This document shows positions 5,843-11,515 of a stretch of DNA of 13,169 nt, piece by piece. The position numbers and the translations under genes were made by a program. The number at the start of each line of letters is the position of its first letter. The stretch's first letter is position 1. The notes beneath the pieces are model-generated. The model had not been told where the DNA came from and made no database searches. It saw only the letters and a program-made list of their open reading frames with translations. Source of the stretch: Acholeplasmataceae bacterium UBA5617 (lineage in GTDB: Bacteria > Bacillota_I > Bacilli_A > Acholeplasmatales > Acholeplasmataceae); contig DIKN01000087.1 of NCBI GenBank assembly GCA_002424575.1, forward strand, positions 1 through 13,169. The letters run 5' to 3'.

Positions 5843-6556
5843 ATGCGACTTGATAAGTTTCTAAGTCACTTGAAATTTTGCACGAGAAGAGATGCTCAAC
5901 GATTCATCGATGGCCATGAAATCATGGCCTGCCAAAGGCTACTCAAACACGCTCATGACCACTTTGATGAATTAGGATGCACATTGCATATCGATGGTAA
6001 ACCTATTTTTTATCGATCAGACATACATCTCATGATGTATAAACCAAAGGGTTATCTCTCAGCCAACCACGATCCGTTACACCCCTGTGTGGTCGATCTA
6101 CTCCAAGAACCTTACTCTCGATTTGATTTTTCCATCGCAGGTCGACTTGATCTCGATGCTGAAGGACTTTTAATTTTGACGACAACAGGTCGATGGGTTC
6201 ACGAGATTACATCACCAAGACATCATCTCGATAAGGTGTATGAAGTGATCTTGGACCACCCCTTTCATCATCATGACATGCTTTTATCGGGTGTCACGAT
6301 CTTAGATGGTTATAACCACCCCTACCATGCACAAGCTAAATCGATTAAAAGTCATCAACATATCGCGTGGATCACCCTTGATCAAGGTAAATTTCATCAG
6401 GTCAAACGCATGTTTGAAAAGGTTGGTTATCACGTGTTGAATTTAAAACGAATTCAAATTGGTCGATTAGTTTTAGGCGATTTACAACCAGGAGAATACA
6501 AAGAAATTAACAAGGAGGATGTCATACATGACAGACATTATCATCCAAGCTTATAA
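5843..6556 (+). CDS. rsuA: RsuA/RluB-family rRNA pseudouridine synthase
   Basis: The protein isomerises a specific uridine in rRNA to pseudouridine. An N-terminal S4 RNA-binding domain (MRLDKFLSHLKFCTRRDAQRF, about 1-50, given here only in part) precedes the catalytic domain with MMYKPKGYLSA (64-74), the catalytic-aspartate motif AGRLDLDAEGLLILT (99-113, D103) and the family motif GKFHQVKRMF (182-191). The length of 237 aa is close to that of RsuA (16S U516) and shorter than most RluB proteins, so the 16S target is favoured but not proven. ATG 5843 follows AAGGAG (5830-5835) with 7 nt spacing. It is the first gene of an operon with ylbF and ylbG; its last 29 bp overlap ylbF. A His-rich C-terminal half (for example HHLDKVYEVILDHPFHHHD) is a compositional oddity of no known meaning. 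Confidence 0.94.
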   Translation: MRLDKFLSHLKFCTRRDAQRFIDGHEIMACQRLLKHAHDHFDELGCTLHIDGKPIFYRSDIHLMMYKPKGYLSANHDPLHPCVVDLLQEPYSRFDFSIAGRLDLDAEGLLILTTTGRWVHEITSPRHHLDKVYEVILDHPFHHHDMLLSGVTILDGYNHPYHAQAKSIKSHQHIAWITLDQGKFHQVKRMFEKVGYHVLNLKRIQIGRLVLGDLQPGEYKEINKEDVIHDRHYHPSL

Positions 6557-6920
6557 CGTACTTGATGAACTCAAGAACGATCCTCTCTATCTTCGCATGA
6601 AGGCATTGGATCGCAAGATTGCACACCAATACCCGCAAGAAATCCAAGATTTTCATCGTTATAAGTCGATGTATGATGAGGTGATGGCAACCGGAGGTTC
6701 CTATCATCCAGACTATAAACAGGCTGTTAAGCAGTATTCTGAAGCAAAGGCATCGCTTTATCGTCATGTTGAAGTGATGGATTATTTTGCGACAGAAAAA
6801 GCGTTTGAAGAAACAGTCAATGCATTTCTTAAGGCGATGACAGATTGTGTTTCATCACATATCAAAACACCGAATAAATTAGGTATTGTTCAAAAAGGAG
6901 GAAGTTGCCATGTACGCTAA
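6528..6920 (+). CDS. ylbF: YlbF/YmcA family protein (RicF-like)
   Basis: This 130-aa, mostly helical protein resembles the YlbF/YmcA family. In B. subtilis YlbF (RicF) works with YmcA (RicA) and YaaT (RicT) as a complex that stimulates RNase Y processing of mRNAs and affects sporulation, competence and biofilms. Family-like features are the N-terminal helix with NVLDELKNDPLYLRM, the central FHRYKSMYDEVM and a long second helix ending in FLKAM. The family complex binds iron-sulfur clusters through cysteines; this protein has only C107 and C127. I start at ATG 6528 because AAGGAGG (6512-6518) is 9 nt upstream; the in-frame ATG 6519 directly abuts the Shine-Dalgarno. Adjacency to ylbG, as in B. 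subtilis, is strong support. It overlaps rsuA by 29 bp and ylbG by 11 bp. Confidence 0.85.
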   Translation: MTDIIIQAYNVLDELKNDPLYLRMKALDRKIAHQYPQEIQDFHRYKSMYDEVMATGGSYHPDYKQAVKQYSEAKASLYRHVEVMDYFATEKAFEETVNAFLKAMTDCVSSHIKTPNKLGIVQKGGSCHVR

Positions 6921-7137
6921 TCGCATGCAGTATGTTATCTTTTACCAAGGAAAACATGTCGTTGAAAAACTTAAGACACTACCCGTTGATATCGCGTTCA
7001 TCTCTGAAAAACAAGGTTATGTGGTTTGTTATGCCGATAAGGAACAAGAAACACAACTTAAAAAGCAACTCAAAGATGTCAAAGGTTTTAAGCATTTTGG
7101 AACCTCACAAACATTTGATCCAAATCTAAATTTTTAA
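6910..7137 (+). CDS. ylbG: YlbG family protein (DUF2129)
   Basis: A small 75-aa cytosolic protein that matches the YlbG family by its N-terminus (RMQYVIFYQGKHVVEKL), central KQGYVVCYADK and the end KGFKHFGTSQTFDPNLNF. The function of the family is not established; it is conserved next to ylbF in Bacilli. In B. subtilis the neighbours further along are rsmD and coaD, while here the rpsP operon follows. The start is ATG 6910, behind AAGGAGG (6895-6901) with 8 nt spacing; the longer frame from 6886 would read through that ribosome-binding site. Family proteins are somewhat longer (about 90 aa), so this one is at the short end. It overlaps the ylbF stop by 11 bp. No terminator separates it from the rpsP promoter 19 nt downstream. 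Confidence 0.87.
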   Translation: MYANRMQYVIFYQGKHVVEKLKTLPVDIAFISEKQGYVVCYADKEQETQLKKQLKDVKGFKHFGTSQTFDPNLNF

Positions 7138-7155
7138 TCTGTTAAGCAAAAAGAC

Positions 7156-7183
7156 TTGACACCTAAAAATAAATCATTATAAT
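7156..7183 (+). promoter_or_regulatory. rpsP operon promoter
   Basis: Perfect -35 TTGACA (7156-7161) and perfect -10 TATAAT (7178-7183) with a 16-nt spacer. This is the strongest promoter on the plus strand of the window and leaves a short leader of about 35 nt before rpsP. Confidence 0.93.
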
Positions 7184-7224
7184 GGTAATGGATAGAAAGA
7201 AAAAGTAGAAAGAGAGTGAACAAC

Positions 7225-7464
7225 ATGGCAATCAAAATTCGTTTACAACGTTTCGGTTCTCACAAGAACCCCTTTTACAGAGTCGTAGCCAGTGAATCCA
7301 GCCGTTCCAGAGATGGAAAATTTTTAGAACAAGTCGGGACATATGATCCCCTCAAGGGTATCGTCAATATCGATGGCGAAAAAGTTCAAAAATGGATAGG
7401 CTTTGGTGCACAACCCACCGATACTGTAAAAAGCTTGTTAAAAAAATATAGCGTCTTAAAATAG
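7225..7464 (+). CDS. rpsP: 30S ribosomal protein S16
   Basis: Ribosomal protein S16, a 16S rRNA binding protein needed for assembly of the small subunit. The 79-aa product begins MAIKIRLQRFGSHKNPFYRVV and contains RSRDGKFLEQVGTYDPL and FGAQPTDTVKSLLKK, all typical; the family is usually 80-90 aa. ATG 7225 is chosen over the frame opening at 7216 because the family starts MAIKIRL. The ribosome-binding region is AGAAAGAGAGTGA (7207-7219), not a perfect GGAGG, and the same 13-mer precedes rplS. It is the first gene of the rpsP-khpA-rimM-trmD operon, the standard Bacilli order, driven by a consensus promoter. Confidence 0.97.
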   Translation: MAIKIRLQRFGSHKNPFYRVVASESSRSRDGKFLEQVGTYDPLKGIVNIDGEKVQKWIGFGAQPTDTVKSLLKKYSVLK

Positions 7465-7482
7465 TTGAAGGGGGAACCAATC

Positions 7483-7731
7483 ATGGCGGTTGATTTTGAA
7501 AAACTGATCAAAAATATGATAATGCCATTAGTCGTGAACCCGGATGATGTTTTAGTAAAGATCTTGTCAACAGATGATGATACGATTACCATTCAGCTTT
7601 TAGTCAATGAAGCTGATTTGGGACGTGTGATTGGAAAAGGCGGCAAAATCGCCAGTGCGATGCGGACGATCGTCTACGCAGGAGCTTCCAAAGAAGGTAA
7701 ACGCGTACAGATCGATATTGACTCATTCTAA
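7483..7731 (+). CDS. khpA: KH-domain RNA-binding protein KhpA
   Basis: An 82-aa single KH-domain protein of the YlqC/KhpA family. It binds RNA and in several Firmicutes partners with KhpB (Jag/EloR) to affect cell elongation and division through RNA. The KH core is clear: LVNEADLGRVIGKGGKIAS with the GxxG loop as GKGG, followed by AMRTIVYAGASKEGKRVQIDI. The start ATG 7483 follows AAGGGGG with about 8 nt spacing. It lies between rpsP and rimM, the normal place for this gene in Bacilli (without the ylqD found in B. subtilis). Its stop codon ends 1 nt before the rimM start. Confidence 0.95.
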   Translation: MAVDFEKLIKNMIMPLVVNPDDVLVKILSTDDDTITIQLLVNEADLGRVIGKGGKIASAMRTIVYAGASKEGKRVQIDIDSF

Positions 7732-7732
7732 A

Positions 7733-8224
7733 ATGAGCACGTATCAAATTGGACATATCACCAATACACACGGCATTCGAGGAGAGGTTAAAATCTACAA
7801 TATGAGTGATTTTAACCGTTTTTTCGTTGGTGCAAAGGTGTATGTCGATCAAAAAGGTGTAAAAAAGTTTTTTGAGATTGAAAAAGTAAGACATCAACAA
7901 CACATGTTGATTGTCAAATTTAAAGGTTTTGACAACATCAATGATATTCTAGTCTATAAAGGTCAGAATCTTTATAGCGATGATGATCCAGATGAATTAG
8001 AAGATAATGATTATCACTACCAAGATCTGATTGATAAACCGTGTTACTCACAAGAAGGTCAACATCTTGGTCATGTCATAGCTATCGTACCTGTTCCACA
8101 AGGTCATCTCCTTGAGATGATGACATTGGAAAACAAAAAAGTTCTCATCCCTTTTATCCATCAATTTATTCATAACGTTCAAGATGATCGCATCATCATT
8201 ACACCGATTGAGGGACTTCTATGA
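7733..8224 (+). CDS. rimM: Ribosome maturation factor RimM
   Basis: RimM helps mature the 30S head, binding S19 and the 16S rRNA 3' domain. The 163-aa protein begins with the RimM N-domain (YQIGHITNTHGIRGEVKIY at 4-22) and ends in a PRC-barrel domain (from about 93, DYHYQDLIDKPCYSQEG, through LIPFIHQFIHNVQDDRIIITP). I start at ATG 7733; the frame extends upstream only through khpA in another reading frame. The 1-nt gap to khpA and the absence of any Shine-Dalgarno-like purine run upstream suggest it is translated by coupling to khpA. It overlaps trmD by 4 nt (ATGA). Length and order are normal for the operon. Confidence 0.96.
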   Translation: MSTYQIGHITNTHGIRGEVKIYNMSDFNRFFVGAKVYVDQKGVKKFFEIEKVRHQQHMLIVKFKGFDNINDILVYKGQNLYSDDDPDELEDNDYHYQDLIDKPCYSQEGQHLGHVIAIVPVPQGHLLEMMTLENKKVLIPFIHQFIHNVQDDRIIITPIEGLL

Positions 8225-8946
8225 ACATCGATATTATCACAATCTTCCCTGAATTTTTTGATGCATTTTTGCACACATCCATCATTAAAAGAGGTATTGA
8301 GGATGGGTTTCTCAACATTAAAACGCATCAACTTCGCGATTATAGTAGCCTAAAACATAACCGTATTGATGATACTCCTTATGGGGGTGGTGCGGGGATG
8401 TTGATGATGTTTCCACCATTTTATGAGGCCATTAAAACATTAAAAAAACAGCATACCAAGATCATCATGACATCACCGCAAGGTCAATTATTTGACCAAA
8501 AAAAGGCGACCGAACTTGCTCGAGAAGAACACATCATCGTGCTATGTGGTCATTATGAAGGTATTGATGCACGCGTAGAAGATTTGATCGATGAAGAGAT
8601 CTCAATCGGCAATTATGTACTTACCGGTGGTGAAATGCCTGCCATGATCATGGTTGATGCGATATCAAGACTTGTCCCAGGAGTTATCCATGAGGATTCA
8701 AGTGAAACGGATAGTTTACAAAAAGGCTGGTTAAAATATCCACAATACACAAAACCAGAAAACTATGAAGGTTATCGTGTCCCCGATATTTTACTTTCGG
8801 GTCATCATCAAAACATTGAGATGTGGCGTAAAGAACAATCCATTCGAAGAACGTTGAGTAAACGTCCCGATTTATTGGGCGAGATAAAACTGACTGAAGA
8901 AGAAAAGAAAATACTCAAACGTATTCAATCCGAAAAGCAAGGTTAG
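8221..8946 (+). CDS. trmD: tRNA (guanine-N1)-methyltransferase TrmD
   Basis: TrmD methylates G37 at N1 in tRNAs with G36, which prevents +1 frameshifting. The 241-aa protein shows the knotted SPOUT fold motifs: DIITIFPEFF (4-13), DDTPYGGGAGMLM (50-62), LCGHYEGIDARV (108-119) and SIGNYVLTGGEMPA (128-141), the last forming the AdoMet site. TDSL (163-166) matches the loop that carries the catalytic aspartate, and PQYTKPENYEG and VPDILLSGHH follow as expected. The start ATG 8221 overlaps the rimM stop in ATGA and has GAGGGA 5 nt upstream. It is the last gene of the rpsP operon; in most Bacilli rplS would follow directly, but here a terminator and an LtaS-like gene intervene. Confidence 0.97.
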   Translation: MNIDIITIFPEFFDAFLHTSIIKRGIEDGFLNIKTHQLRDYSSLKHNRIDDTPYGGGAGMLMMFPPFYEAIKTLKKQHTKIIMTSPQGQLFDQKKATELAREEHIIVLCGHYEGIDARVEDLIDEEISIGNYVLTGGEMPAMIMVDAISRLVPGVIHEDSSETDSLQKGWLKYPQYTKPENYEGYRVPDILLSGHHQNIEMWRKEQSIRRTLSKRPDLLGEIKLTEEEKKILKRIQSEKQG

Positions 8947-8967
8947 AGTCCATAGTCTTGCTTTTTT
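8934..8967 (+). terminator. Intrinsic terminator of the rpsP-trmD operon
   Basis: AAAGCAAG (8934-8941) pairs with CTTGCTTT (8957-8964), followed by T residues to 8967. The first arm covers the last trmD codons and the 15-nt loop contains the stop codon. The large loop makes it less ideal than others in this window. Confidence 0.75.
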
Positions 8968-8986
8968 CATGAATGTGATATAAGAT
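8958..8986 (+). promoter_or_regulatory. Weak candidate promoter of the LtaS-like gene
   Basis: TTGCTT (8958-8963) and TAAGAT (8981-8986) are 17 nt apart. The -35 lies inside the preceding terminator. No better pair is visible in the 84 nt between trmD and the LtaS-like gene. Confidence 0.35.
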
Positions 8987-9030
8987 ATTAAGGTAAAGAT
9001 TATGTAAATAATCTAAAAAGGGAAATCATC

Positions 9031-10905
9031 ATGCAATTCATCAAAAAACTCGCAACTAAATCTTTTATCATCGAACTATTCGTGATGGTCTTCATCATTT
9101 TTACTTTTGACTTTATTTTTATCATGAAGTACGGATTTACCATTACTTTGAGTCACTGGTTGATTGCTTTTTTCAACGTCATGGTCGTTGTATCAGCATT
9201 AGCTTTCATTAAAAACAATAAACGCCGTTATATCGGTTATACCGTATTCATATTGATCATGTTCACCTTCTTTGTCACAGATAGTACCCTCTATCGCTTT
9301 AAAGAAGATGTTACATCCATCGCCATGCTTCTTGAATCAGGTAAGAATACGATGAAGATTGGTCTAAAGTATAACCCATTAAAAGCTTATAATCTTTGGA
9401 CATGGCTATTGATCACAGGATTTGTGGTTGCGATGACCCTCCTTTTAAACCGTGTTGTTAAAGCGAGAACGAATCCAAAATCTTACCGCTTCTCAACCCG
9501 ACTGATGACCTTAGCTGTGGCCATTTCAGGATTAATGTTTGCACCCAAAATCATCGATGAAACAGACCAAATTTTGTTTAATACACCTTCTGATAAAGCA
9601 CTTTTTGTTCAGAAATTTGGATCCATCACCTATCATGCAAAAGACATCATCAGTTATACATCCAATGCCATCAAACCCATTTTATTTAAGGATAATTATA
9701 TCATTGATATCAATGATCGTGTCACCGATGAATTTGCACCTCAGACATCACTTTTCGGGATGTTTGAAGGCAAAAACGTCATCATGATCATGTGTGAAAC
9801 ATGTGAAGAATATGGATTTACCCCTGAATATACCCCCAATTATTACCGTTTACGTGAACAAAGTCTTTATTTCAACAACTTTTTCTCAGCTGCCAAATCC
9901 AATTATACCTACGACGCGGAATTTAAGTCATTAACCTCAATGATGTATTTCCAAGGCGATAATTTCATGTACACATATGGCCATAATGCATATCCAACCG
10001 CACTACCAAACATGCTTAAAGACGCGGGATACACCACCAACTCATTTCACAATTATGATGCAAACTTCTTTAATCGCGACGAAATGCATCTCAGTATCGG
10101 TTTTGAAACATATCGCGGTGTGGAACAATTGATGGTTGAAGAAAATGATTTTTGGCCATTAGACAGTATTATGTTTGACCAGTTCAGGGATTATATCACA
10201 CCCGTTCAAGATGCTCCATTCTTCAGTTTTATTATCACGGTGACCCCTCATGGACCCCATGATAAATATCGCTCCGAACTACAGGTTTATTATGATATTT
10301 TAAATCAAGATCCCCGCTATGCAGATGAATCGTTAGAGTTTAAAACCATCACGGCTGCACAGATGAATTTTGATGAAGGACTCGGTATCTTACTCGATGA
10401 CCTCGAAGCTAAAAACCTCACCCATGATACGGTGATTGTCCTCTTTAGCGATCATAAAAACTATTCAAGTCAACCCGTGACCTATGACCATACCCCTCAT
10501 AGTGAAATCCCCTTTGAAGTTGAAAAAGTTCCCTTTATGATTTACCTGCCAGGGTTTGAGCAGGGAGAAAACGATCTTTTATCTTCACATTATGACATCA
10601 CACCGACACTTCTTGATCTTTTAGGTTTAAACTATTATAAGGATTTCTATTACGGCGAATCACTCTTTGTTGAAGAGCGTGAAGATCGTCCAATCATCTT
10701 ATCTTATTCAAGTTGGATTGCACAAGCGTATCGTGTTCAATTTGGACAAATCGTTTATGGTGAGATTGACGAAGAAAGTTATTTAGTCGCCAAAAATGAG
10801 ATTTATGACACCATTCAGTTTTATGAAAAAATCTTTTTCTCCGATTATTTTAGAACGAATAATCGATTCTACAACATGACATCCATGATCGAGGAAATTG
10901 AATAG
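9031..10905 (+). CDS. LTA-synthase-like membrane sulfatase-family phosphotransferase
   Basis: A 624-aa membrane enzyme of the LtaS / alkaline-phosphatase superfamily, which in Firmicutes polymerises glycerol phosphate from phosphatidylglycerol on the outer face. Five hydrophobic segments (about 12-34, 41-60, 67-86, 122-141, 158-172) precede a large extracellular domain, as in LtaS. The catalytic residues align with those of S. aureus LtaS: E256 in MCETCEE, nucleophile T293 in KSNYTYDAEF, H407 in VTPHGPH and D474-H475 in LFSDHKNYS. The surroundings differ from classical LtaS (TYDAEF for TSDAEF, SDHKNY for GDHYGI), so the product could be another polyol-phosphate or a lipid-headgroup transfer. 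ATG 9031 follows AAAAAGGGAAA. It stands alone between trmD and rplS, an unusual position. Confidence 0.88.
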   Translation: MQFIKKLATKSFIIELFVMVFIIFTFDFIFIMKYGFTITLSHWLIAFFNVMVVVSALAFIKNNKRRYIGYTVFILIMFTFFVTDSTLYRFKEDVTSIAMLLESGKNTMKIGLKYNPLKAYNLWTWLLITGFVVAMTLLLNRVVKARTNPKSYRFSTRLMTLAVAISGLMFAPKIIDETDQILFNTPSDKALFVQKFGSITYHAKDIISYTSNAIKPILFKDNYIIDINDRVTDEFAPQTSLFGMFEGKNVIMIMCETCEEYGFTPEYTPNYYRLREQSLYFNNFFSAAKSNYTYDAEFKSLTSMMYFQGDNFMYTYGHNAYPTALPNMLKDAGYTTNSFHNYDANFFNRDEMHLSIGFETYRGVEQLMVEENDFWPLDSIMFDQFRDYITPVQDAPFFSFIITVTPHGPHDKYRSELQVYYDILNQDPRYADESLEFKTITAAQMNFDEGLGILLDDLEAKNLTHDTVIVLFSDHKNYSSQPVTYDHTPHSEIPFEVEKVPFMIYLPGFEQGENDLLSSHYDITPTLLDLLGLNYYKDFYYGESLFVEEREDRPIILSYSSWIAQAYRVQFGQIVYGEIDEESYLVAKNEIYDTIQFYEKIFFSDYFRTNNRFYNMTSMIEEIE

Positions 10906-10913
10906 AAAAAGTG

Positions 10914-10942
10914 TTGCATGTTTTCAATAACTTTGTTATAAT
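10914..10942 (+). promoter_or_regulatory. rplS promoter
   Basis: TTGCAT (10914-10919) and a perfect TATAAT (10937-10942), with 17 nt between them, start 8 nt after the LtaS-like stop codon. Confidence 0.87.
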
Positions 10943-10948
10943 AAAAAG

Positions 10949-11025
10949 GCCGTACAAAAGTATTATGCACAATGGTCCGCTGTCCTCGCTGATATGAACA
11001 TTGGAAGAAAGAGAGTGAGTCGAAC
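10949..11025 (+). promoter_or_regulatory. Candidate L19 leader RNA of rplS
   Basis: About 77 nt of untranslated leader precede rplS. CAATG (10970-10974) can pair with CATTG (10999-11003), enclosing GTCCGCTGTCCTCGCTG-type sequence, and the ribosome-binding site follows directly. Firmicute rplS genes commonly carry an L19 leader RNA family in this place. I could not score the consensus, so the call rests on position, size and a hand-drawn stem. Confidence 0.5.
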
Positions 11026-11382
11026 ATGTCAAGATTAAAAGGACAAGCTTTGATTGCTGAGATCACAAAACAGTACATCAAAGACGTACCCCCCTTCAGT
11101 CCTGGTGATACCGTCAAGGTATACGTCAAGATTAAAGAAGGAAATCGCGAACGTCTTCAGTTATTCGAAGGTCTCGTCATCAAGAGACAAGGCGGAGGAA
11201 TTTCTGAAACATTTACCGTTCGTAAGGTATCCTACGGTATTGGTGTTGAACGTACTTTCCCAGTACACGCACCAACGATTGACCGCATCGAAGTGACACG
11301 CACCGGTAAGGTTAGAAGAGCTAAGCTCAACTACATCCGCACGTTGTCAGCTAAGGCATCCAGAATTAAAGAAAAGCGGTAA
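11026..11382 (+). CDS. rplS: 50S ribosomal protein L19
   Basis: Ribosomal protein L19 lies at the 30S-50S interface. The 118-aa product has the typical IKDVPPFSPGDTVKVYVKI (18-36), RLQLFEGLVIKRQGGGISETF (partly cited, 43-63), VRKVSYGIGVERTFPVHAP and the basic end RAKLNYIRTLSAKASRIKEKR; family length is 115-120 aa. ATG 11026 is preceded by AGAAAGAGAGTGA (11006-11018), the same element as at rpsP. Although rplS normally ends the rpsP operon, here it has its own promoter, leader and terminator and is separated from trmD by the 1.9-kb LtaS-like gene. Confidence 0.98.
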   Translation: MSRLKGQALIAEITKQYIKDVPPFSPGDTVKVYVKIKEGNRERLQLFEGLVIKRQGGGISETFTVRKVSYGIGVERTFPVHAPTIDRIEVTRTGKVRRAKLNYIRTLSAKASRIKEKR

Positions 11383-11387
11383 ACTGC

Positions 11388-11417
11388 ATAAAGGGGCGAT
11401 GAGCCCCTTTATCATTT
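11388..11417 (+). terminator. Intrinsic terminator of rplS
   Basis: A perfect 10-bp stem ATAAAGGGGC / GCCCCTTTAT (11388-11397 with 11403-11412) with a 5-nt loop begins 6 nt after the rplS stop. The tail is only moderately T-rich (CATTT). Confidence 0.85.
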
Positions 11418-11428
11418 AATGTAAACGA

Positions 11429-11444
11429 ATGAAAATAGTTTCAT
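11429..11444 (+). promoter_or_regulatory. Cre-like palindrome with altered centre
   Basis: ATGAAAATAGTTTCAT has ATGAAA / TTTCAT arms that fit the outer positions of the catabolite-responsive element (WTGNNARCGNWWWCAW), but the central CG is TA. It lies 8 nt upstream of the ccpA -35. It may be a weak or alternative CcpA operator, or an unrelated inverted repeat. Confidence 0.4.
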
Positions 11445-11451
11445 CAATGAC

Positions 11452-11480
11452 TTGAAAGCCTTTACATGATATGATATAAT
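11452..11480 (+). promoter_or_regulatory. ccpA promoter with extended -10
   Basis: TTGAAA (11452-11457) and a perfect TATAAT (11475-11480) with 17 nt spacing; the -10 is extended by TGA (11472-11474). Confidence 0.9.
11453..11466 (+). promoter_or_regulatory. Near-consensus cre operator over the ccpA -35
   Basis: TGAAAGCCTTTACA matches the cre consensus TGWAANCGNTNWCA at 10 of 11 defined positions; the only mismatch is the G of the central CG. It covers the -35 and the first part of the spacer, where binding should block RNA polymerase. Since the gene downstream is ccpA itself, negative autoregulation is the natural inference. Confidence 0.6.
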
Positions 11481-11515
11481 GTATACCGAATATGAAGAAA
11501 TACGAGGTGAAAATG

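Noticed and set aside
7138..7155. Search for a terminator after ylbG
   Set aside because: No stem-loop of note is present before the rpsP promoter; the two units may overlap by readthrough.
7631..7732. Upstream extension of the rimM frame within khpA
   Set aside because: It is the wrong frame of khpA; RimM proteins start near YQIGHITNTHG, matching ATG 7733.
7604..7903. Minus-strand frame of 99 codons across khpA and rimM
   Set aside because: It is opposite two conserved genes and has no independent signal.
9539..9787. Plus-strand 82-codon frame within the LtaS-like gene
   Set aside because: It is a shadow of codons in the catalytic domain and has no ribosome-binding site.
10850..11129. Minus-strand frames across the rplS promoter and 5' end
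   Set aside because: They are antisense to a promoter, leader and conserved ribosomal gene; low-complexity products.
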